Assembly: GCA_030710605.1 (NCBI GenBank)
Contig: CP092886.1
Span: 165,136,573 to 165,200,572 of the forward strand
Source: Cordylochernes scorpioides
Lineage: Eukaryota > Arthropoda > Arachnida > Pseudoscorpiones > Chernetidae
Direction of reading: 5' to 3'
DNA length: 64,000 nt
The notes under the pieces are model-generated. The model was not told the origin of the DNA. It saw nothing but the letters and a program-made list of their open reading frames with translations, and ran no database searches. Position numbers and translations under genes: made by a program. Positions 11,465 through 20,146 of the stretch are shown piece after piece. Position 1 is the first letter of the stretch, and every line of letters starts with the position of its first letter.

Positions 11465-11760
11465 AACAAAAGCAATGTAATTTACAAAATTCCATGCAGA
11501 ACCTGTCCAGCCACTTACATTGTAGAAACCAGCAAACAATGGGAAGAACGCTTTAACCAGCACAGAGCAGCTCTACATGTCCACCATAAACCATTATCTA
11601 TCCTAGTAGACCACGCACTAAACAATAGTCATATACCCGAATTTGACATCTATTTTATACCAGAATATGAAACAAAAACACTGCAGATTATTTTTCGAAA
11701 TCTGGGCCTCTATAGTAGATAGAAAAGCATAAATAGAAAATTGACCTACCAGAAGGGTAT
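11465..11760 (+). pseudogene. Penelope-like element GIY-YIG endonuclease relic
   Basis: The + frame reads NVIYKIPCRTCPATYIVETS, then KQWEERFNQHR and 'LSILVDHALNNSHIPEFD', then 'FRNLGLYSR' and a stop, and continues in frame with 'KSINRKLTYQKG'. This matches the GIY-YIG endonuclease domain at the C-terminus of Penelope-like reverse transcriptases: the CxxC pair, a Y-I-x-E-T in place of the usual Y-x-G-E-T, the Arg in ERFNQHR, and the downstream HA-x-x-N-x-H. In this family the domain nicks target DNA for reverse transcription. The catalytic Gly is replaced by Val, the reverse transcriptase is missing and there is a stop, so it is a dead fragment. It shows that Penelope-like enzymes have been active in this genome. 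Confidence 0.8.
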
Positions 11761-11810
11761 AGAGAATTTATATATACCTAAATTATTTATTTATTATTTT
11801 ATGTGTGTGT

Positions 11811-11842
<32 letters not shown>

Positions 11843-11844
11843 TA

Positions 11845-12133
11845 AATGGCATATACTGACCAGGAGCACATGTGCTTTACAGAAGGCAGAGCGCCATCTG
11901 GTGGAACAGAAATACACTAAACATTGTTTTAGCCTGTTCCTTGATATTTGGCCAACCCAATTTCTTGATAAATCAATAAAAGCCATCCACGAACGCGTTT
12001 CGCGCTTTTGGCGCTCGTCAGCGTGGAGTAGGCTGAACCACTGCGACCGAAAAAGATTTTTTGGTCCCAATGGCTTCCCGAAAAACCAAGAAATGTGTTT
12101 TTAAGGCCAAAATTGCGTAAATACGCTTAGCAC
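11845..12133 (-). repeat. Penelope-associated hammerhead repeat, copy 2
   Basis: About 90% alike to the copy at 11.06-11.35 kb and in the same orientation, on the other side of the endonuclease relic. It carries the best-preserved hammerhead of the set. Confidence 0.65.
11986..12027 (-). ncRNA. Type I hammerhead ribozyme, intact core
   Basis: Minus strand, in canonical order: UCCACG (stem I), CUGACGA, GCGC-CAAAA-GCGC (stem II hairpin), GAAA, then ACGCGUU, then CGUGGA (stem I). Stem III would be only two pairs with a two-base loop. ACGCGU is self-complementary, so two RNAs could share a six-pair stem III. The cleavage triplet is GUU. Hammerheads with very short stem III are known from the terminal repeats of Penelope-like retroelements, where they process transcripts. 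All core bases are present; activity is untested. Confidence 0.7.
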
Positions 12134-12189
12134 ATTAAAAACGAAGGAAAAAATAAAAGATAAAAAGATCAGGTGTTGGAATCAATATT

Positions 12190-12610
12190 AAAAATGGCAT
12201 ATCCTGACCAGGAGCACATGTGCTTTACAGAAGGCAGAGCGCCATCTATTGATTTCAACACCTGATCTTTTTATCTTTTTTTTCCTTCGTTTTTTTAATG
12301 TGCTAAGCGTATTTACGCAAGTTTGGTCTTAACTACCCATTTCTTGGTTTTTCGGGAAGCCATTGGGACCAAAAAATCTTTTTCGGTCGCAGTGGTTCAG
12401 CCTACTCCACGCTGACGAGTGCCAAAAGCGCGAAACGCATTCGTGGATGGCTTTTCTTGATTTATCAAGAAATTGGGTTGGCCAAATATCAAGGAACAGG
12501 CTAAATCAATGTTTAGTTGATTTCTGTTCCACCAGATGGCGCTCTTCCTTCTGTAAAGCACATGTGCTCCTGGTCAGGATATGCCATTTTTAATATTGAT
12601 TTCAACACCT
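12190..12610 (+). repeat. Penelope-associated hammerhead repeat, inverted copy 3 with partial copy
   Basis: A 60-bp stub of the repeat in one orientation (12190-12250) is joined to a full copy in the other orientation (12290-12600). The junction shares 'tgatttcaacacctgatctt', which recurs at 12.9 kb, so the group grew by local inverted and direct duplication. Confidence 0.6.
12406..12447 (+). ncRNA. Type I hammerhead, copy 3
   Basis: UCCACG, CUGACGA, GUGC-CAAAA-GCGC (one U-G wobble), GAAA, ACGCAUU, CGUGGA. The core is intact; the stem III palindrome is broken to ACGCAU, leaving two pairs at most. Confidence 0.55.
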
Positions 12611-12649
12611 GATCTTTTTATCTTTTATTTTTTTTCCTTCGTTTTATAA

Positions 12650-12970
12650 TATATATATTTCTTGGTTTTTCAAGAAGCCACTGGGACCAAAAAATATTTT
12701 TTGGTCGCAGTGGTTCAGCCTACTCCACGCTGACGAGCGCCAAAAGCGCAAAACGCGTTCGTGGATGGCTTTTCTTGATTTATCAAGAAATTGAGTTGGC
12801 CAAATATCAGGGAACAGGCTAAATCAATGTTTAGCTGATTTCTGTTCCACCAGATGGCGCTCTGCCTTCTGTAAAGCACATATGCTCCTGGTCAGGATAT
12901 GCCATTTTTAATATTGATTTCAACACCTGATCTTTTTATCTTTTATTTTTTTCTTTCGATTTTATATATT
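12650..12970 (+). repeat. Penelope-associated hammerhead repeat, copy 4
   Basis: Direct repeat of the 12.29-12.61 kb copy. Its hammerhead region (12724-12765) has AAAA in place of GAAA and is expected to be inactive. Confidence 0.6.
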
Positions 12971-13059
12971 ATTTATCATTATCTCTCTCTATTTATTTAA
13001 TTAAAAGTTATTTATTTATCCTTTTAAAAGTTATTATTACTAATGGAAATTACTGGTTT

Positions 13060-13320
13060 AAATGTAATTCTACTGCCCTTTAAGATTATGTCTATAGTTT
13101 TCTTGAAACCCATTTCTGATATTCCACCCTTCAGTGCTGCGTATATAATCAGAATCGTCCAATACAGTATTAGAGCTCTGAGAAGCGGTCTGGTGGATTA
13201 AATTGGCGAAACCGCTAGGAGGGTTCACCACTGATGAGCCAAGCCCTCCCAATATATTTGTTCATCGCAGTAAGGAGAGTAGAAGTTTGTATTGTATATA
13301 AAAGAAACATTCGTTTTTAC
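13060..13320 (+). repeat. Hammerhead-type element, subfamily 2, 5'-truncated
   Basis: Contains the subfamily 2 body from 'tgtaattctactgcccttta' through the core to 'gtaaggagagtagaagtttg'. No matching inverted arm or target duplication was found around it. Confidence 0.65.
13184..13250 (+). ncRNA. Permuted hammerhead-like motif, copy e (all segments intact)
   Basis: AGCGGU + C, UGGUG, UUGGC, GAAA, CCGCU, (G to A change in the G-run), CACCA, CUGAUGA, GCCAA, CCCUCCC. Stem III is six pairs, stem I five, stem II five. Relative to subfamily 1, stem II has changed C-G to U-A on both strands. Confidence 0.5.
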
Positions 13321-13329
13321 ACTGATCCC

Positions 13330-13740
13330 AACAGACATACCATTTAAAGTTTCACCGCATAAGTTTCTTTTCTGTGAAAAAATCAATATTTATTTCAAAG
13401 AGAAATATTTACTATTTCTAACTTTTTAAAATGAAGTATGAAAGGGTGAAAATATGAAGAGTAATGGCGAACGGAAAATAAAAGTGACCAGGGGCGGGAA
13501 TCGAACCCACAACGTTCCGCTTACCGGGCAGATGCTATGTCCACTAGAACGTTGTGGGTTCGATTCCCGCCCCTGGTCACTTTTATTTTTCCGTTCGCCA
13601 TTACTCTTCATATTTTCACCATTTCATACTTCATCCAAAAAAGTTAGAAATAGTAAATATTTCTCTTTGAAATGAATATTGATTTTTCACAGAAAAGAAA
13701 CTTATGCGGTGAAACTTTAAGTGTTGTTTTATAATCATAC
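13330..13740. mobile_element. tRNA-derived SINE, head-to-head foldback pair
   Basis: Two copies of the SINE body ('ccgttcgccattactcttca', 'ttagaaatagtaaatatttc') meet at their tRNA-like heads around 13540, so the region is palindromic. The left head includes a complete minus-strand B box (ggttcgattcc); the right head is truncated to the B-box half. Same family as the next copy. Confidence 0.75.
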
Positions 13741-13802
13741 GCCGCAGTCCTTTATAATGTATTATAAGTTACTTTAAGTATTATTTACGAACGGAAAAAT
13801 AC

Positions 13803-14060
13803 GTCCAGGGTAGCCTAGTGGACATGGCATCTGCCCGGTAAGCGGAACGTTGTGGGTTCGATTCCCGCCCCTGGACACTTTTATTTTTCCGTTCGCCATT
13901 ACTCTCCATATTTTCACCCTTTCATACTTCATCCAAAAAAGTTAGAAATAGTAAATATTTCTCTTTGAAATAAATATTGATTTTTCACAGAAAAGAAACT
14001 TATGCGGTGAAACTTTAAGTGTTGTTTTATAATCATACGCCGCAGTCCTTTATAATATAC
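13803..14060 (+). mobile_element. tRNA-derived SINE with complete tRNA-like head
   Basis: The head (13803-13876) folds as a tRNA: acceptor stem GTCCAGG/CCTGGAC, D stem GCC/GGC, anticodon stem TCTGC/GCGGA with loop CCGGTAA, and T stem GTGGG/CCCGC. A box TAGCCTAGTGG and B box GGTTCGATTCC are both present. The anticodon would be GGT (threonine), but position 33 is C instead of U, so it is a SINE promoter rather than a working tRNA gene. The body runs to the shared end near 'catacgccgcagtccttt'. Confidence 0.8.
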
Positions 14061-14429
14061 CATTTAAATTAAAACGCTTGCAGTTTTACTGCGCGTATCG
14101 CTTTCGCAATAACTATCAAGTATTTGGGATAGATTTGGAGAATCCGTGCTTTTAACGCGTCGGAAAACCTTCTCGTTTATTTGTGTGTGCGCCAAAACGG
14201 AAAATATAAAAAATATTATCCACAAGTACTAGAATAAATATCGTGAGTTGAATCAATTTCAATTTTCTTTCTTCCTAGATCGGAGCACCGCGCGACAGGT
14301 AAGCTATATATATAAGCTTCAAAGAAGCCACTTTCACACACACACTATTTTCTATATTAAAACCACTAATAAAAATTAATAGATTTAACATGTATAGATA
14401 TTATATATTAATATACAATTTTATATTTA

Positions 14430-14625
14430 ATTAAAAAGGCATATATTGGATCAAAATATCATTTATTTTACCAATATTTGAGTTGGCTGAACGCCAACCT
14501 TTATCAAGGTATTAATATTTTTGTTGTAATGTTATAACACCTTGATAAAGGTTGGCGTTTAGCCAACTGAAATATTGGTAGAATAAATGATATTTTGATC
14601 CAATAAATGCCTTTTTAATTAAAGA
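14430..14625. repeat. Palindromic repeat with hammerhead-like hairpin
   Basis: Inverted arms of about 85 bp around 14515. Each arm contains the order UUGAUAA, a GUUGGC/GCCAAC hairpin, GAAA (or CAAA) and the self-complementary AAUAUU. A close relative lies at 17.95-18.15 kb. Confidence 0.7.
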
Positions 14626-14861
14626 TTTATTCATGGATTGCTCTATTTTCAAAACAATTTTATATGTATAGACAAATGTAAAGGCATACATGTATGGCAA
14701 CGAAAGTGTCCCTAGGGGGACATAGCGCTTTAAATTGAAATAAAATAAAATATACATAAAGTTTAAAAAATAAAATATAGGCTATTCAACGCCTAAACAA
14801 TAATTAAACTAATAACTAATTTATATATTTTCTATGATAGGATAAAGATGAGAGATGTATT

Positions 14862-15115
14862 AATGACATTTTGATGAATATTCGAAACTATTATAGACGC
14901 GTATGATTCTTTTGATAATTAAACAATTTCTACTGCCCTTACTGCAATGGAAAAATTGAAGGGAGAGCCTGGCTCATCAGTGGTGAACACTCCCAGTGGT
15001 TTCCATTGCAGTAAGGGCAGTAGAAATTGTTTAATTTTCAAAAGAATCATACGCGTCTATAATAGTTTCAAATATTCATAACAGATGGCGCGCTGATGCA
15101 TCAAAATGACATTTT
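14862..15115 (-). mobile_element. Foldback hammerhead-type element, subfamily 1, internally deleted, 11-bp TSD
   Basis: A 232-bp insert between direct repeats aatgacatttt (14862-14872 and 15105-15115). Left arm 'ttatagacgcgtatgattct' and its complement on the right. The core stops after the GGGAGUG segment, so the substrate and GAAA strands are missing. The tail 'gatggcgcgctgatgcatca' is present at one end only, as in the other copies. Confidence 0.7.
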
Positions 15116-15289
15116 TACAACTACTGATAAGATGCCATTGTTAAAATAATGTTCGTAGGCAAATTTTCACTCGTGTAAAACCCAGGCGAGCAGAGTACAT
15201 TACTTACTGAAATATATCACACACACTACATACATTTATTTAACTATAAATTTCCTCCATAGCTATTTACTTCAATTTCGATTGATTTC

Positions 15290-15640
15290 TTTCATTTAAC
15301 ACGATTGATTTCTCCCATTAATGATTGACTTCCCCAATTAACAAATAATTACCTACAATTAACGATTGATCACTTCCAGTTAACTAATGATTACCTCCAA
15401 TTAACGATTGATTTCCCTAATTACCGAATACTTTCTTCCAATTAACAATTGATTCCCCTAATTTACGAATACTTTCTTCCAATTAAAAATTGATTTCCCT
15501 AATTTACGAATACTTTCTTCCAATTAACTATTGATTACTTTCAATTAACGAATGATTGCCTCCAATTGAGTATTGATTTCCCTAATTAAATAATGCTTTC
15601 TTCCAATTAACGATTGATTTACTCCAATATTTGATTTTTT
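15290..15640. repeat. Minisatellite, about 31-38-bp unit
   Basis: Around ten degenerate tandem copies of a unit like 'ttccaattaacgattgattt' plus 'ccctaatttacgaatacttt'. Non-coding. Confidence 0.75.
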
Positions 15641-15940
15641 CATTCAACGCGCTTAAAAGGTTTTCTCCATTTAAAGAAAGATGAATGTCCGCCACTTGAA
15701 GATAAAATCCTCCCTCCCCCAATTGATACTCTAAAGCAAATATCTATTACCTCCCGAAAATCCATAAACCAGAAATTCAATTAAGACCAAACATTGATTT
15801 TCATCTTTCCCCGTCAGCTCTAAGTTTATCGCAGCTTATCTTAAACCATTATTGAAGGATCATCCGTGTGTTCCACATCTATTCCTTCAATTCCTCTTTT
15901 TATAGAAGAAATTCACAGGATCTCTCCGATCTAGAATTGG

Positions 15941-16160
15941 TTACGGTGCCATTTGGTGTTTTCGCACTGTAATCAAGTCTACCTCATTATTTGATTCTAG
16001 AATGTTCTGAAGCATTTCTATTGAAAATTTTGATAGACCCCAAAACATCCTAAAAATAGCCAAGTTGATTTCGCTTTGTCTACAAGTTGGCATATTTGCT
16101 TTCAATCCAAGTATCGAGCAGATAACGGAATCTCCAATGGGCTGCTCCCTTTCCAAAGCT
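15941..16160 (-). pseudogene. Unrecognised coding-like fragment
   Basis: The minus strand is open for about 70 codons with a natural-looking composition ('DSVICSILGLKANMP', 'CRQSEINLAIFRMFWGLSKF', 'IEMLQNILESNNEVDLI'). I do not recognise the family. It lies 170 bp from a second coding-like stretch on the same strand; both may be exons of one gene or pieces of a retrocopy. The low confidence reflects the lack of any homology call. Confidence 0.3.
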
Positions 16161-16329
16161 ATTGCTGAAATTGCTATGGAATCTATATAAAGATAAAGAG
16201 TAAAAACACTTTATTAAACGATTTAAAAGAGTTATAAAAAGCGGTGGTAAGTGAACATAAATTTTAATTGGGTCATCATAGGTAGGTCATTATACAATGC
16301 ATACACAGTTAGGTTGTCTCGTTGATCCC

Positions 16330-16505
16330 TCAGAGATATCCAAAGTCTAAATCATCAGGTAGAAGTAGGTTGTATAGATCTTCTAATCTTCCATGTTTAG
16401 CAATCTCTTCTTCTGATCTTGTGCTATCACTCTCATTCCCAGGAACTTTATACCATCTTTGAATTTTAATCAGAAGGAATGTATCTCTTTGCTGTAGTGG
16501 TCCTG
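16330..16505 (-). pseudogene. Unrecognised coding-like fragment, possible terminal exon
   Basis: The minus strand after a possible acceptor 'ccactacag' reads about 50 codons rich in charged residues ('IQRWYKVPGNESDSTRSEEE', 'AKHGRLEDLYNLLLPDDLDF') and ends at a stop. The composition is protein-like, but no family is recognised. The neighbouring MITE starts just beyond its upstream side. Confidence 0.3.
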
Positions 16506-16547
16506 GCGTCACTCCATATATATTTGCCTTACTGTTTTCAACAATTA

Positions 16548-17032
16548 CACTCATGGACAAAACTTAAGGATGTGGAGTGTTTGATGTCGCCGGTGGTCTC
16601 TTTTTTTAAGGAGACAGAGAAAATTTTGTTAACACTTAGTTTTATCGTTTTTCTTCAATGAAGGTCACTGTAATATCTTTCAGATTTATTGTCTGAATCC
16701 GGATATATCTGCTAAGAGGTACAACTTCCTTAAGTTTTGTCCATGAGGGTATATTGATCACTGTAATATCTTTCAGATTTATTGTCTGAAACCCGATATA
16801 CATGCTGAGAGGTACAACCTCCTTAAGTTTTGTCCATGAGGGTATATTGGTCACTGTAATATCTTTCAGAGTTATTGTCTGAATCTCGATATACATGCTG
16901 AGAGGTACAACTTCCTTAAGTTTTGTCCATGAGGGTATATTGGTCACTGTAATATCTTTCAGAGTTATTGTCTGAATCTCGATATACATGCTGAGAGGTA
17001 CAACTTCCTTAAGTTTTGTCCATGAGTGTAGG
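16548..17032. mobile_element. MITE with internal 93-bp tandem expansion
   Basis: Bounded by the inverted ends 'cactcatggacaaaactta' and 'ttaagttttgtccatgagtg' that also bound the MITEs at 35.5, 39.7 and 40.2 kb. One arm has been amplified into about 3.7 tandem units of 93 bp (31 codons), each ending in the same 'gttttgtccatgag' terminus. Because the unit is a multiple of three, the minus strand stays open for 115 codons of 31-residue repeats. I treat that frame as a by-product. Confidence 0.8.
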
Positions 17033-17790
17033 TATGTGGGATAGACAGGCAGACGTGTCTATATAAGAATCAGTGAACACAATTGAAGTATCAGAAATCA
17101 TGACCTTGAGATCCTTCCTATATTAGTACACATCAAAGACCCCCGCCATTCTTTTAACCTACCAAATCCTACTAAACATTACTCCCAAATAAACACTAAT
17201 TCTGGAAGCTTTAGTAACCTGAATGTTTCATTCCATTAATGGATCTATAGATATACCCGGAATTTATAATAACATATATTGCCTTATAATTAATAATAGT
17301 TTAGAGTATTTTTTTAACAACAATGGTGATAATAATAGATTATAGTGCATAGATATTAATTATCACGATTGTAATACCAGATATCCCCCTTAATTTATAG
17401 CAATTACAAATAGAGTCACATTTACCAAAATAGCATTGTAGTTAAATGCTTAAGTCCTTTTTTATTATAATCATTTTCTCATATTTTGAATTTTTTTAAA
17501 TAAAAATATGCAACTTTAGTTTTATTTGAAATATATAAATAATATAAAGGTATTTATTTATATAATAGGCGGCAGTAAATTTAGTCAGTTTTTTTTTTAT
17601 TTCTTATTTTTTATGTGCTTATGTTTTTTTTAATTTTTATAGTCCTTTTATTTTTTTATTTATTAATTTAAAATGTTATTTTTGTTTTGTTTGTTTTGTA
17701 TATACATATGTTAAAAAAGCTTCTCTCCATTTTTAAAAATGCATTAAAATAATGTAATTTGTTAATCATATCTGCGCATAATACATATAT
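17033..17790. other. Intergenic, AT-rich, no gene recognised
   Basis: Poly-T and poly-A rich; no coding frame or repeat family recognised. Confidence 0.4.
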
Positions 17791-17799
17791 TCAGTTCTT

Positions 17800-17895
17800 A
17801 AAAATAAAAGACACTTCGAACAGAAACATTTTTATTTTTTTCGACATTTCGACAAAAATTATTTTGTCCTCTTCAGCAAAAAAAATAAAATAATA
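17800..17895 (-). repeat. Penelope-type terminal fragment with hammerhead-like core
   Basis: Minus strand: CUGAAGA, a hairpin built on GACAAAA/UUUUGUC, GAAA, then AUGUC. This is the same layout as the copies at 27.0 and 45.2 kb, with the stem III palindrome ACGU changed to AUGU. Confidence 0.5.
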
Positions 17896-17949
17896 AAACT
17901 TTTTTGGCGTAAATATATCTAAATTTTGAAAATAGAGCAATCCATAAAT

Positions 17950-18155
17950 AAATCATTAATTATAAAGGCTTATATATTGTATCAAAATATCATTTATTTT
18001 ACTAATATTTCAGTTGGCTGAACGCCAACTTTTATCAAGGTATTAAAACATTACAACAAAAATATTAATACCTTGATAAAGGTTGGCGTTCAGCCAACTG
18101 AAATATTGGTAAAATAAATGATATTTTGATCCAATATATGCCTTTTTAATTAAAA
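17950..18155. repeat. Palindromic repeat, relative of 14.4 kb
   Basis: Arms of about 95 bp, centre near 18050, with the same UUGAUAA, GUUGGC/GCCAAC hairpin and GAAAUAUU order as at 14.4-14.6 kb. Confidence 0.7.
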
Positions 18156-18179
18156 ATATATTTAAATATATTATTTAAA

Positions 18180-18660
18180 CATGCTTATTTTGGATCATAA
18201 AGTTTAATTTTCCAATATTTCGTGAGGTAACTCGCCAAACTTCTTCAGGGAACAAGATTGTTTTGAGATGCTCGCGTATCAATTCACGAGTATATACAAC
18301 TGCTATAAAATTTAAAATATCTAAAACCTACAATATTCATGTTTATTAAATATAAAATATTTTATATTTAATAAACATGAATATTGTAGGTTTTAGATAT
18401 TTTAAATTTTATAGCAGTTGTATATACTCGTGAATTGATACGCGAGCATCTCAAAATATTTTATATTTAATAAACATGAATATTGTAGGTTTTAGATATT
18501 TTAAATTTTATAGCAGTTGTATATACTCGTGAATTGATACGCGAGCATCTCAAAACAATCTTGTTCCCTGAAGAAGTTTGGCGAGTTACCTCACAAAATA
18601 TTGGAAAATTAAACTTTATGATCCAAAATAAGCATGTTTAAATAATTTATTATATGGATT
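18180..18660. repeat. Large palindrome with repeated inner segment
   Basis: Arms starting 'atgcttattttggatcataa' and the complement pair over about 180 bp. One inner segment (about 105 bp, 'ttttagatattttaaatttt' region) is additionally repeated in direct orientation. The left arm, on the minus strand, holds CUGAAGA followed 20 bases later by CGAAAUAUUGG; the right arm has lost the G of GAAA. Confidence 0.7.
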
Positions 18661-18989
18661 GCTCTATTTTCAAACATTTAAATATATGTATAACGCCTTG
18701 CGTGCCAACATTTTTTATTTGACGAGAACAAAATATTTTCTGTCGAAATGCCGAAATAAAAAGAACTTCTCTGTTTGAGAAAAGTGTCTCTTATTTTTAA
18801 GAACTATGTGTGGATACCGGCCAGGTAACCTCTATCCTCAAGTTACATATTCAGATCAAGGAATAAATAAAAAAACTTGGCACAATTTGTCAGTTTTTTC
18901 AAAATATAGTGTTTTGTGGCATATTCTGCCATACATATCTTCAGGGAAAAATAAGAAAAAAAGAATAGAACAAAGGCTAGAGATATTGA

Positions 18990-19400
18990 TATTGAAAACA
19001 AAAAAGGCATATCCTGACCGCTTACATGAGCGTTTAAATAGCAGGGCGCCATCTAGTGGAACAAAAATGAATTAAATGCTGATTTAGGCTTGTTCCTAGA
19101 TATTTGGCCAACCCATTTTCTTGAAAATCAAGAAAAGCCAACCACGAACATGTTTCGGGCTGTTGGTCCTCGTTAGCGTGGTGCCGACTATACCTCAACG
19201 ACCAAAGTTTTGATCCAACAGGTTCCTGAGAAATCGAAAAATGATCATTTAAAGCCAAATTTACGTAATTACGCTGATTATGTGAAAAAATGAAATAATC
19301 AGGTTTTGATATAATAAAACAAAAACGTTTAGTTGATTTTGTTAAACTAGGTGGCGCTCTGCATCTGAAATGCTCATATGAGCGGTCAGGATATGCCTTT
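18990..19400 (-). repeat. Penelope-associated hammerhead repeat, diverged pair
   Basis: Starts 'aaaaggcatatcctgaccgc' and ends with the inverted partial 'agcggtcaggatatgccttt', so the insert has inverted ends. It is about 70-75% alike to the 11-13 kb copies. It carries a diverged hammerhead at 19141-19182. Confidence 0.65.
19141..19182 (-). ncRNA. Diverged type I hammerhead (covarying copy)
   Basis: Minus strand: ACCACG, CUAACGA, GGAC...GCCC, GAAA, ACAUGUU, CGUGGU. Compared with the 12-kb copies, the last pair of stem I changes from U-A to A-U on both sides. The stem III palindrome changes from ACGCGU to ACAUGU, again self-complementary. The core has one change (CUGA to CUAA), so this copy is probably inactive. 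Confidence 0.5.
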
Positions 19401-19900
19401 TTAGTTTTTAATAAATCTATATGTTCTATAAATAGATGTGCAAAAAAACATATTGTCTTAGCGAAGTTTAAAAGAGAGAGCTAACTCTAACGCCGCGCAT
19501 GGATATATAATCTCAAAATTACTTTTTCCAGTGGAAATTTTGCGGGAAGGAGATGTTCAAGCTGTAAAAGGTTCAGTTCTCCCGTTTGAAAATTCATCAG
19601 AAACATATATTGCATTGTATCGCTTAGCGCATCGATTCAGGTGAAAGAATTTGCTACAACACCAGCTTACCACTGTTGAGAACCATAGCCCGAAACCATC
19701 ATGAACCAGATGGTTTTCTATCTGAATTTATCAAAGTTGGTGTTGAAGTAGATTCTATCATTCGAATCTGTACGTTCTCTCTGTGAAGAGATGATGAACA
19801 AAATTCGTTGTTTTATTGCATTTTTAAACGGAAAAGGAGCCCTGAAGCATATGTAAATATCTTAAATATTGTCAGTCGCTGATTCCTATATACACAGCAG
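19401..19900. other. Upstream region of the F-BAR/RhoGAP gene
   Basis: No repeat family recognised. A plausible 3' splice site (tatacacagcag) ends at 19900, so the first coding exon may be preceded by a spliced 5' UTR exon outside what I can identify. No TATA box or initiator could be assigned. Confidence 0.4.
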
Positions 19901-19914
19901 GTTGAAGAACGGCC

Positions 19915-20146
19915 ATGGAGCGCCGCAAAGACCGATCGGACGTTTCACTGGAGCTTCTTTTTCAAAACATAAAGGGGATAGAGGGTCTTTTGAAGCAGAT
20001 ACACTTGTGCCCCCCGGATAACCAAAACCTACGATCTGCTCTCAAAGACCTGCTGTCCCAGCTGCGCAGGTTGGCATCCTCAAACGACTTCTTCAAGACC
20101 CCGCAGCTGATCGCCGCAGCACAGAACATTGTCAAATATCTTTCAG
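19915..20146 (+). CDS. Exon 1 (start codon)
   Basis: Begins MERRKDRSDVSLELL after a strong start context (ggccATGGag). An in-frame TGA lies 12 bases upstream, which fixes the start if the exon opens at the 19900 acceptor. It encodes two amphipathic helices ('FQNIKGIEGLLKQIHLCPPD', 'LLSQLRRLASSNDFF'), ending 'AAAQNIVKYLS'. The donor is cag|gtagta; a second donor three bases later (gtaagt) would add one Ser. Confidence 0.85.

Noticed and set aside
11783..12593. Three 76-99 codon proteins containing 'LFRSQWFSLLHADE'
   Set aside because: They are translations of the hammerhead repeat family; the same frame shows differing ends and reverse-strand counterparts in each copy.
13426..13675. Proteins of 61 and 73 codons on both strands with near-identical ends
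   Set aside because: An effect of the palindromic SINE pair.
13803..13876. A functional tRNA-Thr gene
   Set aside because: The cloverleaf is good, but position 33 is C, the same head recurs in several copies joined to a common body, and it lacks an isolated terminator, so it is a SINE.
16642..16989. A 115-codon repeat protein
   Set aside because: Built from MITE ends; no homologous protein or start context.
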